A stretch of 64,000 bases of DNA from an uncultured Croceitalea sp. (GCA_947503285.1 CANNDD010000003.1:372001-436000); one strand, 5' to 3'. Shown: positions 15,515 through 24,944, numbered from the stretch's first letter. Notes: generated from the sequence alone by a model not told the origin. Made by a program: numbers and translations.

Positions 15515-15539
15515 TTTGCGTATATGATACACAAATATA
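15515..15539 (-). promoter_or_regulatory. promoter with NUDIX-regulator box (macro operon)
   Basis: TTTGCGTA-N5-TACACAAA (15515-15535) overlaps the -7 element TATATTTG (minus strand, 15539-15532) exactly as box 1 of the SPFH operon does: the TTTG of the -7 element is the first half of the palindrome. The -33 element is not obvious. Confidence 0.7.
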
Positions 15540-15671
15540 CATTTTGTTCAGTAACCTTACCGCTATTGAACAGAAAATTGGTATACAGTCTAATAATAGC
15601 GAGCGAAACGAAGTTTCGTGCTGCAAGTCCCGAATCTTACCAAACTTCATCCTATCTTTTTGCGAGGTAAA

Positions 15672-16232
15672 TCATAGTTCTTGTTTAAGTGATTCCTTCA
15701 AACCTTCCAAATCACTTTGCTCTATGATTAGTTTAAAGTATGCTTTACCAAATCTTGGTTTTTCTAGCTTTACTTTATTAAGCAGCTTCAATACTTTGTT
15801 TCGCTCCTTTTCCCAGTTCTCTTTGAGCATATAGTTGTCGTATTGGGTAATCTTATCTTTTTTTAAGGATTGCTTGAACATTCTCTTTTCAAACTCCAAA
15901 CTCTCCTTTCTGTCCTTTTCTTCATTCTCAGCGTATTCAAACAATTTCTTGAGCTTATTATGAGTTGGTTTTAATTGTTCCCGCTCTATTCTTCGTAGCA
16001 ACTCTTCTATATAATCAAAGCGTTTATTCAATCTATGCTCAAATCCCATATGATTCATCAAATATTTGTTCTTTGGAGAGATATTCGCTCCCTCAAAGAA
16101 GTCCATCATCAGTTCCAAGGTAAGGGTATGAGACTTGGATATCTTCTTCGAAAACTCTCGATATCTTCCAGCTGTAATCCGATTGATGCTTATCGCAGAG
16201 AATTCACTTTTTTTCTTCTTTTCCTGTTCCAT
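15672..16232 (-). CDS. BfmA/BtgA-family mobilization protein (outer element)
   Basis: 186 residues. The N-terminal block (FSAISINRITAGRYREFSKK, then SHTLTLELMMDFFE) is shared with the protein at 21832 and matches small flavobacterial proteins annotated as BfmA/BtgA-family mobilization proteins, accessory DNA-binding factors of mobilizable elements. The remainder is a charged coiled-coil-like helix. No relaxase HUH motif is present. It lies upstream of the integrase on the same strand, separated by a conserved non-coding block with an inverted repeat that could be oriT. Its presence argues that the element moves by mobilization. Confidence 0.7.
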   Translation of the reverse strand: MEQEKKKKSEFSAISINRITAGRYREFSKKISKSHTLTLELMMDFFEGANISPKNKYLMNHMGFEHRLNKRFDYIEELLRRIEREQLKPTHNKLKKLFEYAENEEKDRKESLEFEKRMFKQSLKKDKITQYDNYMLKENWEKERNKVLKLLNKVKLEKPRFGKAYFKLIIEQSDLEGLKESLKQEL

Positions 16233-16453
16233 TACAGTAATTTTTTTGAGGTTTAATAGGGTTTGAAAGTCTTATTTCTTGTTTTTGCGACAAAAATTAT
16301 TTTGACGCTGTTTTCAATTCATTGAAAATCAATGGTTTGAACAACGTAACATCGCGTTAGCGTGTTACCCTCTTGCTTTACAAACCTTACCCGCTACGCT
16401 ATTAAAATTTGTAAACTTTATTCAATGCTTTTCATTGAAAAAGTAGGTCGCGC

Positions 16454-16509
16454 CCTATCCGATTTTTTCTTTACGCTTTTCTTTCCGAACACTAAAAAAG
16501 TCGGACAGG
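16454..16509. repeat. inverted repeat, candidate oriT (outer element)
   Basis: CCTaTCCGAtTTTTT at 16454-16468 pairs with 16495-16509. The homologous block of the inner element (22624-22679) keeps the pairing although the arm bases differ, and keeps the same A-C mismatch. It lies between the mobilization protein and integrase genes, where oriT is expected. Confidence 0.4.
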
Positions 16510-16527
16510 AACCATGCGCTTTTAGCT

Positions 16528-17790
16528 TTAGTAAGATTTGGGGGCTGCGCTTCTTTCTAGCTTATTCTTGTTCTTTAATTTCTCCATCAACTCTTGCATA
16601 TCCTCCCCTACTTTCTTCTGTAACACTCTAGCATATATTTGAGTGGTGGATAGCTTCGTATGCCCTAAAAGCTTGGAAACTGTCTCTATGGGTACGCCAT
16701 TGGATAGTGTTACAGTAGTAGCAAAAGTATGTCTGGCCGTATGAAAGGTTGCATTTTTATATATGCCACAGGTTTTGATAATTACCTTTAGATAACTGTT
16801 AATTTTTTGGTTACTAAAAACAGGCAATAGTTTTTCAGTGATTTTCAGCTCTTTGTTATTTCTATATTTCTCTATGATTTTTTTTGCCTTTAGGAGCAGT
16901 GGTATTTTGACCTCTTCATCTGTCTTCATCCTTTTGGTATAAATCCATTGGTGACCATCTATCCCTAAAACCACTTGGTCGTTTCTTAGTTCTTTCACAT
17001 CAATATAGGACAGCCCCGTATAGCAGGAAAACAGGAAAACATCTTTCACCTTTTCATAACCCTTTCCAGTAAAAGAGGTGTCTTCTACCAGTTTTAGTTC
17101 TCGTTCGGTCAAATAGCATCTCTCATTTTTTTGAAAGCTCAGTTTGTAATTTTTGAATGGGTCTTTTGGTAACCACTCCAATTTAACGGCCAAATTGACC
17201 ATCTTCATCAATCGTTCCAGGTGCTTCATTGTACCATTGTTGGAACATGTTTTACGAGGTTTCAAAGGTCTGTAGTTCCTTAAGTAAAGCTCGAAATCTA
17301 CAATGAATCTGTAATCCAATTGCTTAAGAAAAATATCAGTTGTGTGCTTCTTATCCCTTAAGAACTTATTCAAATAGCGCTCGGTTGAATAATAGTTCTT
17401 CATTGTACCAGGTTTAAGTATTGAGGCTTGTGTTGTATTATGGTAATCTATAAGCTCTTTTAAGGTGTATTTATCATCATCTTGACCTAAGAATCTAGCC
17501 TTGATAGCTTGAGCAGTAATAACTTTTCCCTCGCTCAGCAATTGTTTATGGGCTTCTAAAATCTGAAGGTAAACTTCATCCAAATAACTATTGAGAAGGT
17601 TAGCTCTTTTTGAATTCCCTGTTATCCTACCCTTGTTATCGTCCCATTCGTAAGCTGTTGTGTATCTTTTAAGACTTATCTCCGCTCTTTTTTTGTCAAC
17701 GGTGATTCTGGCATAAATTGTTAGCTTTTCTGGATTATGGGTAATATCCCTTGTAAAAATCAGAATTTTGAGTGTACTGTTGTTTCGCAT
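16528..17790 (-). CDS. tyrosine recombinase / integrase (outer element)
   Basis: 420 residues with N-terminal arm-binding domain, SAM-like core-binding domain and catalytic domain. Visible catalytic residues: H-x-x-R in HTARHTF (about 350-353), H in LGHTKLSTTQ and the nucleophile Tyr in QIYARV. The first catalytic arginine is replaced by Ser in the CYTGLSYIDVKEL motif, as in IntDOT and its Bacteroidota relatives. The gene ends near the conserved CATGCGC block and lies 215 bp inside a 13-bp copy of the tRNA-Pro 3' end (18005-18017). Closely related to the integrase at 22695. Confidence 0.93.
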   Translation of the reverse strand: MRNNSTLKILIFTRDITHNPEKLTIYARITVDKKRAEISLKRYTTAYEWDDNKGRITGNSKRANLLNSYLDEVYLQILEAHKQLLSEGKVITAQAIKARFLGQDDDKYTLKELIDYHNTTQASILKPGTMKNYYSTERYLNKFLRDKKHTTDIFLKQLDYRFIVDFELYLRNYRPLKPRKTCSNNGTMKHLERLMKMVNLAVKLEWLPKDPFKNYKLSFQKNERCYLTERELKLVEDTSFTGKGYEKVKDVFLFSCYTGLSYIDVKELRNDQVVLGIDGHQWIYTKRMKTDEEVKIPLLLKAKKIIEKYRNNKELKITEKLLPVFSNQKINSYLKVIIKTCGIYKNATFHTARHTFATTVTLSNGVPIETVSKLLGHTKLSTTQIYARVLQKKVGEDMQELMEKLKNKNKLERSAAPKSY

Positions 17791-17950
17791 GGTACGGTCT
17801 TTTAGTTGAACAATATTGTTTGCAAAGACGACCTTAAATAGCCTTAACTGCTACCAAAATTATACACAACTAACGTACCAATCCATTCACCGAACTCTTC
17901 ACCAGAAAGGTGATATCAAATGAAATTATATGAATGCAGAAAAAATGAAA

Positions 17951-18017
17951 AGCACTGTCAATCAGTCAGTTAACAGTGCTCTGATATCCACTGAATAGTG
18001 GTTCGTCGGGATGACAG
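17951..18017. repeat. element end: two stem-loops and 13-bp attachment repeat
   Basis: AGCACTG-N16-CAGTGCT (17951-17980), CCACT-GAAT-AGTGG (17988-18001) and GTCGGGATGACAG (18005-18017), the last identical to the 3' end of tRNA-Pro at 24170-24182. It marks the junction of the two tandem elements. The remaining bases up to the Fic gene at 18201 are AT-rich and hold the second copy of a 20-bp repeat (18043-18062). Confidence 0.75.
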
Positions 18018-18200
18018 CATCCACTTAACTATTTCAAATATGTGATTATCAATAAATTAAATGTTGTTATTTAATAACGTATCCTAACAAGAACACGTTT
18101 ACTAAATCGTAATTTGTAAAGGTAAATTTTATACGGTTTTACCATTATAAAATAGGTAGAAAATCATTACGATTTAAAGAAGCTCTAAATTCATGCAATC

Positions 18201-19274
18201 CTAACTTTTCAAAATCTCAAACAGCCTTACATTTAGAAATAAATTCTCGACTCCCACTTTTTGAGATTTAAGAATTCCTATTCTTTCTAATTCTTGAAGA
18301 TATTCAGCTGCAGTTTGACGTTTGGCAATACCCTTATCAACCAGAAACTTGACCTTACAATAGGGTTGTTCAAAAAGCAATTCTATCAATTCTTTGGAAT
18401 ATACACGAGAGGGCAATTTTTCTTTTGCAAAGGCAATAGTTTCATCCATCAAAGTATTGATGATGTTTATTTTTTCAAGGGTATATCTAGCTGTTTCCTC
18501 TATGCCTTTTAGCATGTATAAAATCCATCCTTCCCAATCTTGTTTCTCGGTAACCGCTCTGAGTTTTTTATAATACTGATTCTTATTCTCGATAATGTAT
18601 TTGCTTAAATACAAAATAGGTGCATCTAATAAACCTTTTTCTACTAAATAGAGAATATTCAAAACCCTTCCCGTTCTTCCATTACCATCAGGGAATGGAT
18701 GGATAGCCTCAAATTGATAGTGCATTACCGCTAATCGCACCAAATCGTCAATACCATTTTCTGCATGTACAAAGTCCTCTAAGTTTTTCAGCAAGTCCCT
18801 GATAACCTTCTCACCTTCTGGTGGTGTATAAATGGTTTTATTATTACTGGTTATTCTTGTTCCGGTTGTTTTACGAATACCTGAATTATTCTCTTTAATA
18901 GTCTGTACTATGGACACAAAAGTATTTGTAGATAAAGGTCTTTTATCTAAGTTATTGTAACCTTCCCATAAGGCTTGTCGATATCGTAATACTTCTTTGG
19001 TTTGTGCATCGGTTGTATTTGTATTAGCACTAAAAGCTTGATAGAGATTATCATCAGTAGTTACAATGTTCTCAATTTCGGAACTATCTTTTGCTTCCTG
19101 CAAGGTAATTGCATTGATAAGCATAGATTGATTTGGAATTTCATCGGCTCTACCTTTTAGCTCTGCCAATACCCGTGTAGCAGCAATCGCTTGTTTTAAA
19201 ACCTTTTTGGTTTCTAGTTCTATTTTGGGGGGTAGTAGGGGTAAATCGTTATACGGTTCGTTCGGATTATACAT
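18201..19274 (-). CDS. Fic-family protein (probable AMP transferase, self-inhibited)
   Basis: 357 residues. The Fic motif HPFPDGNGRTGR is intact at about 193-204, with the catalytic histidine first and phosphate-binding loop following. An N-terminal inhibitory helix motif (S/T-x-x-x-E-G/N) is seen as SSEIEN at about 63-68, placing it among class II Fic proteins that hold themselves inactive. A C-terminal winged-helix-like domain (about 290-357) may bind DNA, perhaps the repeated TATGTCGA boxes of its own promoter. Such proteins modify targets with AMP and some act as toxins. Cargo of the inner mobile element. Confidence 0.92.
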   Translation of the reverse strand: MYNPNEPYNDLPLLPPKIELETKKVLKQAIAATRVLAELKGRADEIPNQSMLINAITLQEAKDSSEIENIVTTDDNLYQAFSANTNTTDAQTKEVLRYRQALWEGYNNLDKRPLSTNTFVSIVQTIKENNSGIRKTTGTRITSNNKTIYTPPEGEKVIRDLLKNLEDFVHAENGIDDLVRLAVMHYQFEAIHPFPDGNGRTGRVLNILYLVEKGLLDAPILYLSKYIIENKNQYYKKLRAVTEKQDWEGWILYMLKGIEETARYTLEKINIINTLMDETIAFAKEKLPSRVYSKELIELLFEQPYCKVKFLVDKGIAKRQTAAEYLQELERIGILKSQKVGVENLFLNVRLFEILKS

Positions 19275-19278
19275 GATT

Positions 19279-19357
19279 TCGACATATGAATATAACTATG
19301 TCGATGGTATCGACACAATACAAATATATGTCGAAATATTTTAATTTTATCGACATA
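19279..19357 (-). promoter_or_regulatory. Fic promoter with five TATGTCGA/TCGACATA boxes
   Basis: Boxes at 19279 (TCGACATA), 19297 (TATGTCGA), 19310 (TCGACACA), 19327 (TATGTCGA) and 19350 (TCGACATA) alternate in orientation. On the minus strand TATATTTG (19328-19321) is a -7 element flanked by them. Such a cluster is likely an operator, most simply for the Fic protein's own winged-helix domain. Confidence 0.6.
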
Positions 19358-19566
19358 TTTTAATTTGTTTCCGTATTAAGGAAGTATAGAGCGGTAAGTC
19401 TCAGTGCCAAAAATCTTTCGTTTTATGCAACCGTGCAAATAAATCGAATCTAATAACAAAAAAGTATTAAGTCAAGACCCTTTTGTCCCTAAATTATCCC
19501 ACCCATCCCATTAATTCATATATTTTATATTTAAAGTAATAATTTACCAAATCTTTGGAGTTTGAT

Positions 19567-20451
19567 ATGATTAACTTTTTACGGCAGGATTTCCCTTTTT
19601 TTGTAGAGTACAAAAAGGCCTTAAATATTTCTTTAATATTATCCAGTCTAAGCTTTCTTTTTGTCCTTTCTACTGGATTTGTCTTTGCGCAACCCGAACA
19701 AAAATCTAGTTCGTTGGCATTCATTATCCTGTTCATGGTTTTTAATAGTCAGATGCTATTCAGAATACTAATTCCCTTTTTTTATTCAAGTCAATTTTCA
19801 GAAAGGAACTGGACTGTAGGGAAAGAGATAATTTGGATGATTTTGGAAATAATTAGCGGAATAGCATTTTGTTATATTCTACTCTTATGGATATGGAATA
19901 TTCCTGAGGGTTTCTATTTGGAAAATACAATCAGAAGTATAACTGTACTATTTTTTGGGCTGCAGTTTTTTACAATTCCATTATCAATATATATAAAACG
20001 AGATATGGTACTACAGGACTACCTACAAAAGGCCAAGTATCTTAATATGCTCTTGATTAAAAAGAGATTTGATAATTCAGTCATAAAGAATCAGGAAGTT
20101 ACTGTCATACTGAAGTCTAACGATGAAAGCGAAAATGTGGAACTTCCAATAAGTGACATCCTATTTTTGAAAGGTGCACACAATTATGTTGAAGTCTATT
20201 ATTTGTTAGAGCATCAAGTCAAACGTATTTTACTAAGAAGCACTTTGAAATCTCTTTTTAAGGATTTAGAGGATTTTGAATCATTCATTTTTTGCCATAG
20301 ATCATATATAGTGAATATTCAACAGGTAACAACTATAAATGGAAACTCGAGAGGCTATAAAGTTCTTTTAAAAAACTATGAGGAATTTATACCCGTATCA
20401 CGACAAAAAGCTTTGGAATTTGAAGTTGCGATACGAAACATGGACATTTAA
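19567..20451 (+). CDS. membrane-anchored LytTR transcriptional regulator
   Basis: 294 residues from ATG 19567, preceded by GGAG; the longer frame starts at TTG. Four hydrophobic segments (about 22-42, 50-72, 88-110, 120-142) form a membrane domain. A C-terminal LytTR DNA-binding domain spans about 190-290 (ILFLKGAHNYVEVYY; FCHRSYIVNIQQV; VPVSRQKA). No response-regulator receiver domain is present, so it would sense a membrane or small-molecule signal directly. Function unknown. It faces the Fic gene divergently and is followed after 176 bp by the hydrolase, which may be its target. Confidence 0.85.
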   Translation: MINFLRQDFPFFVEYKKALNISLILSSLSFLFVLSTGFVFAQPEQKSSSLAFIILFMVFNSQMLFRILIPFFYSSQFSERNWTVGKEIIWMILEIISGIAFCYILLLWIWNIPEGFYLENTIRSITVLFFGLQFFTIPLSIYIKRDMVLQDYLQKAKYLNMLLIKKRFDNSVIKNQEVTVILKSNDESENVELPISDILFLKGAHNYVEVYYLLEHQVKRILLRSTLKSLFKDLEDFESFIFCHRSYIVNIQQVTTINGNSRGYKVLLKNYEEFIPVSRQKALEFEVAIRNMDI

Positions 20452-20627
20452 TATTGACTAATCCCTCTTAGCCCAAATCAGTCCCAACTATCCCATAATT
20501 TAGGAAGACTACCATACAGTAGTTTATTTAGCAAGCTGAATGCGCAAATAATCGGCTAGACATATTTTGGATTCCATTTGAGTGCAGTCTATTCAAAATC
20601 GAAAAATATATAAAGTTAATATACATA

Positions 20628-21503
20628 ATGAATAGAATAATCAAACTTATAGGATGGGGATTAGGAGCGTTACTTTTAGGAATAACTACTTATGCCCTTT
20701 TTATTTATCAGTCTGACCCATACATAAAGGCTTTAATCAATAATGATGAATCCAAGCTCTTCTATAGACCTATTAAGAAGATTCAAATTATGGAAAATTT
20801 AAATTATTCTGAAAACATACTTACAGTAGATGATTCGATTAAAATCCACACATATTTATTTCACCCAAAAATTGATACCAAAGCAAATATATTTTTAATC
20901 CGTGGAAATAGCGGTAATACTAGTACTTATAAAGAATTAATTAAACCGTTGGTCAACAATGGGTTTAGAGTGTATTCTGCAGATTGGAGAGGTTTTGGTA
21001 AATCAAATGGTATTCCTGATTATAGGGGAGTAGCGAAAGATAACGAAACGGCATTTCTTGACTTTTTAAAACAAACGGAAAAGGATAGCATTAAAACCAT
21101 AGTATATGGTATGTCTTTAGGGGGTCAATTAGCGGTTAAATTGACAAAAGATTATGAGGTTAAAGTAGATGCCCTAATTCTTGATGGATCATTGGAATCT
21201 GCGTATAGTTTTGTTGTCGATAATTTTCATGGACTCTTCGAATCGAGGTTAGTAAAAAATCCAGATGAATATAATCAGAATTATGTTGCCGTTAGAGATA
21301 TTGTTGATATTGATAACACCCCAAAGCTAATTATACATAGCAAAATAGACAGAGCCGTACCCTTAGAGAGAGGTATAAACATATATAATTCGGCAAAGGA
21401 ACCTAAGGTTTTTTGGGAAACAAATACTGCGCATATTAAAACCTTAAGAGATTTACCTGATGAGACAATCTTGAGACTAAATGATCTTATTAGTTTACGA
21501 TAG
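20628..21503 (+). CDS. alpha/beta hydrolase, membrane anchored
   Basis: 291 residues. An N-terminal helix (about 4-26) looks like a signal anchor, placing the enzyme outside the cytoplasm or on the membrane. The hydrolase core shows the oxyanion region IRGNSGN (about 93), a DWRGFGKS strand-turn, the nucleophile elbow G-M-S-L-G (about 162-166), an aspartate in LIIHSKIDRAVP and a histidine in TAHIKTL. The triad is complete. Substrate unknown. Inner-element cargo. The 328 bp that follow, to 21831, hold no gene; the last 70 bp resemble the sequence downstream of the other BfmA-like gene (about 15595-15670). Confidence 0.85.
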   Translation: MNRIIKLIGWGLGALLLGITTYALFIYQSDPYIKALINNDESKLFYRPIKKIQIMENLNYSENILTVDDSIKIHTYLFHPKIDTKANIFLIRGNSGNTSTYKELIKPLVNNGFRVYSADWRGFGKSNGIPDYRGVAKDNETAFLDFLKQTEKDSIKTIVYGMSLGGQLAVKLTKDYEVKVDALILDGSLESAYSFVVDNFHGLFESRLVKNPDEYNQNYVAVRDIVDIDNTPKLIIHSKIDRAVPLERGINIYNSAKEPKVFWETNTAHIKTLRDLPDETILRLNDLISLR

Positions 21504-21831
21504 TAGAACCAATTATATTAAAACCTTATTAGATGTAGATGTGACAAAGCTTCGTTATTTTCCGTCAACTTTTTTTGGAATTTTTTACTAACCAAGGCTT
21601 TGGAAAACTTAGCCATATGAATTTAGGAATGGATTTAGACATTTAGCCTGAAGACACTGTAAAAGGTTCATTTTAAAGAACCGTTTTTACTTATTCCAAA
21701 AAACAGCTAGATGCGCTAACCAAATTTGGATTCTAAATAATGAATTTTAATATTCTAGAAAGCAAGCGAAACAAAGTTTCGTGCCGCAAGTCCCAAATCC
21801 TTACCAAACTAATACTACTGAGCGAGGTAAT

Positions 21832-22398
21832 TCAAGAGTGTTCTCTTAAAACTCTTTTCATAACGGCATATTCGTTTGGGGTCATATCGATTCGGTAATA
21901 CTGTTTCCCAAAACTCGGTTTGACAAGTTTGAACTTTTCTAACAAGTTCCTTCTTTTTTCCTTTTCTGCTTCTAATTGTTCTGCCAACAAATTATACTCA
22001 TATTTCGAAACCGTTTTCTTAGGTTTTAAATATTGGGCATTTCTCATTCGTCTGATTTCCTCCTTTTTCTTATCCAAATTTTCCTCCAATTCGGCATAGT
22101 CAAAAAGCTTTTTCACATGGTCATGAATTCTATGGATGGGACTGTTTTTCTCCCACGCTCTTAAAACTTCAAGTAGATAATCCAGTCTTTTTGTGATTAC
22201 ATTATTGTATCCTATGTAATCCATCAGGTGTTTGTCTTTAGGAGAAATCTTTGCCCCCTCAAAAAAATCCATCATTGATTCTAAAGTATCAGTATGTGAT
22301 GGCGTTATCTTCTTTGAATATTCTCGAAACCTTCCCGCTACTATTCGGTTGATGCTTATTGCCGAAAATGTGCTCTTTTTCCGTTTTTCCGTTTCCAT
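21832..22398 (-). CDS. BfmA/BtgA-family mobilization protein (inner element)
   Basis: 188 residues, a homologue of the protein at 15672: the N-terminal block FSAISINRIVAGRFREYSKK and SHTDTLESMMDFFEGAKISPKDKHLM is nearly the same, while the coiled-coil C-terminal part has diverged but keeps length and the closing motif (KPSFGKQYY). It has the same position relative to the integrase and the conserved non-coding block. It shows the two elements are cousins rather than copies of each other. Confidence 0.7.
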   Translation of the reverse strand: METEKRKKSTFSAISINRIVAGRFREYSKKITPSHTDTLESMMDFFEGAKISPKDKHLMDYIGYNNVITKRLDYLLEVLRAWEKNSPIHRIHDHVKKLFDYAELEENLDKKKEEIRRMRNAQYLKPKKTVSKYEYNLLAEQLEAEKEKRRNLLEKFKLVKPSFGKQYYRIDMTPNEYAVMKRVLREHS

Positions 22399-22623
22399 TT
22401 ACAGTAATTTTTTGTCCTGTTTATAGGCATTACGAGCGTTTTATTGCAAATTTTCATAAAATATCTTTCGAACAAAACTTTCAATCAATTGAAAATCAAT
22501 TAGTTAAACAAAATAACATCTCTTTAGCGTGTTATCCTCTTGCTTTACAAATCTTTATCCGCTTCGCTTCTAAAATTTGCAAACTTCAATAATGTACTTT
22601 TCATAGGAAAAAGTAAGTTGCGC

Positions 22624-22679
22624 CCTATTGGATTTTTGTTCTACGCTTACCTATCGGGACGCTACAAAAACCCAACAGG
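22624..22679. repeat. inverted repeat, candidate oriT (inner element)
   Basis: CCTaTTGG-TTTTTG arm at 22624-22638 pairs with 22665-22679. Relative to 16454-16509, C-G pairs have become T-A and G-C pairs, so pairing is conserved by compensatory change. Confidence 0.4.
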
Positions 22680-22694
22680 AACCATGCGCGAAAG

Positions 22695-23954
22695 TTAGGG
22701 TAAGGATTTGGGGGCTTCGCTATTATTGTTCCTTTTTGCCTTATAATGATTCATCAAATTCTGCATATCTTCCCCAACTTTCTTTTCAACCACTTTAGCA
22801 TAAATTTGAGTAGTCGATAATTTTGAATGCCCCAATAGTTTGGATACCGTTTCTATTGGAACTCCGTTAGAAAGTGTAATGGCAGTGGCAAACGTATGAC
22901 GCGCCACATGGAAAGTTATCCTTTTTCGAATTCCACAAACCTTAATAATTTCTTTCAAAGTTCGATTAATCATATGATTGCTATATATAGGAACTAATCT
23001 TTGAGCTTCTATAATATCAGGTTCATTTACATACTTCTCAATTATTTCCTTTGCTTGAGGTAGTAAGGGAATTTTTAGAGGTTCATCGGTTTTGGTGCGC
23101 TTAGTATATAACCACTCATTACCGTCAATTCCTCTTACCAGATGGTCTGAATTCAACTCTTTAACATCGATATATGATAAACCCGTATAACATGCGAACA
23201 GGAAAATATCTTTTATCCTTTCCGTACTCCTTTGCGTGAAGTCCGTTTCCTTGATTAACTCCAATTCCCTTTCTGTCAAAAACTGCCGTTCCGTTTTTTC
23301 AAATCGAAGTTTATAATTAATAAAGGGGTCTTTATCAATCCATTCCAATCGTACTGCTAATCGGGACATCTTCTTTAAACGTTCCATATGTTTCATGGCT
23401 CCGTTATTTCCACATTGGGTTCTGGTTGTTGGTTTATACCTTCTTAAGTACTGCTCGAAGTCCACTATAAATCGATAGTTCAGTTTCTTGAGTTTAATAT
23501 CCTCAATACCATAATCACTTTTCAGGAAGCTTTTGATGTTACGTTCAGTTATACCATAATTCTTCATAGTTCCCTTCTTTAGAGAAGTATGCATATTGGA
23601 ATTATGATATTTAATTAGTTCAAGTAAAGTTTTACCATTTTCGTCTTCGCCTAAATACTTCGCACGAATTGAAGATGCTGTTACCAATTCATTTTCATAC
23701 AAAAGTTGTCGATGACACTCATGTATCTTAGTATAAACTTGGTCTAGGTACTTATTAAGTGATTGAATATTTTGAGAATATCCCCTTCCTCTCTTCTTAT
23801 TATTGTCCCAGAGCACACGAGGGATATCCCGATTTAAGCTCATTTCCTTCACTGTTCCATTAGAAGTAATGCGAACATAAAGGATGACATCTTCCGATAC
23901 CTTACGGTGTTTTCGAGTAAAAAATAATACGGCTAATCTACTGTTGTTGTGCAT
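22695..23954 (-). CDS. tyrosine recombinase / integrase (inner element)
   Basis: 419 residues from ATG 23954 (MHNNSRLAV, matching MRNNSTLKI of the other integrase); the frame extends 16 codons upstream. Same domain order and residues as the paralogue: Ser in place of the first Arg (CYTGLSYIDVKEL), H-x-x-R in HVARHTF, LGHSKLSTTQIYAKV with the nucleophile Tyr. It lies 217 bp from the tRNA-Pro gene, the expected target, and would insert so that the tRNA 3' end is restored by the element. Confidence 0.93.
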   Translation of the reverse strand: MHNNSRLAVLFFTRKHRKVSEDVILYVRITSNGTVKEMSLNRDIPRVLWDNNKKRGRGYSQNIQSLNKYLDQVYTKIHECHRQLLYENELVTASSIRAKYLGEDENGKTLLELIKYHNSNMHTSLKKGTMKNYGITERNIKSFLKSDYGIEDIKLKKLNYRFIVDFEQYLRRYKPTTRTQCGNNGAMKHMERLKKMSRLAVRLEWIDKDPFINYKLRFEKTERQFLTERELELIKETDFTQRSTERIKDIFLFACYTGLSYIDVKELNSDHLVRGIDGNEWLYTKRTKTDEPLKIPLLPQAKEIIEKYVNEPDIIEAQRLVPIYSNHMINRTLKEIIKVCGIRKRITFHVARHTFATAITLSNGVPIETVSKLLGHSKLSTTQIYAKVVEKKVGEDMQNLMNHYKAKRNNNSEAPKSLP

Positions 23955-24116
23955 GTTATACGTCTTTAAATTAATACTGGTGATTGGTAAAGACGAAAGC
24001 AAAATACCTTCAAAAACTACTTAAAGTTACAACAATATATGTGCCGAGAATTATCCCGATACGCACACGATTGATATGATTTCAGATGATATTATATGAT
24101 ATCATAAAAAATAAAA

Positions 24117-24245
<129 letters not shown>

Positions 24246-24427
24246 AAATTTGGGATTCGAAACTTCTTTTGTAAAAGTTCTTTAAGATGTTGACTGACTA
24301 AGAATTTGAAAAACGCCAAACTTTAAAAATCAGACCAACGGACCTTGTCCCTAAAAATCGAACGCAAAAATAGCAATTAATTAGTATTGAAACCGGTAAA
24401 AAAGTGCTTTAATTTCGAGTAAGTTAA

Positions 24428-24727
24428 TTAGTTACCAATTAGAAATTCCCGAATATCAAGATAAAGGGCCTCCCGTGCCTCGGCAGAGTCATTTTGAGGA
24501 TTTAATAAAAAATAGCTGATGGTATGTTTCTCACAAAACTCTTCTATATCACTACCTTTCCAAGAGTGGTAGCTCATTAAAAGCGTATTAAAATCGATGG
24601 CGTAAGGTTTACTGGCATAATTCGGGGTGTTCAGATAGAGACTTAATTTAAGAAATGAAGACTGCTCTAGCTCGTTCTCACTATTCATTAAGAATGAACT
24701 TCTGAGACTGGTACTATTTTTTTTCAT
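24428..24727 (-). CDS. hypothetical protein
   Basis: 99 residues, MKKNSTSLRSSFLMNSE... to ...LDIREFLIGN. No signal peptide or membrane helix. The middle (NYASKPYAIDFNTLLMSYHSWKG) is rich in aromatics. I do not recognise the family. It stands alone between tRNA-Pro and the adhesin, the first chromosomal gene outside the island. Bacteroidota hypothetical proteins of this size are common; a second possible start lies at MNSENEL. Confidence 0.55.
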   Translation of the reverse strand: MKKNSTSLRSSFLMNSENELEQSSFLKLSLYLNTPNYASKPYAIDFNTLLMSYHSWKGSDIEEFCEKHTISYFLLNPQNDSAEAREALYLDIREFLIGN

Positions 24728-24944
24728 TAAATACCAATTATGATAATTAGGTTAATATTTTGTAAGACCGTTAAAGCTACAAAATAAAACTTTGCAAATA
24801 ATATTTGGTCTAACTAAATAATGAAATGCCTTAAACACGGGTTGAATGACGCATATGAATGGTTGAGCTGAAAATACCCGTGTACCGCAAAACCTTACCC
24901 ATAATTCTTACCTGGAAAAGCCTCCTAGCTTTAATGGTTTTCGT

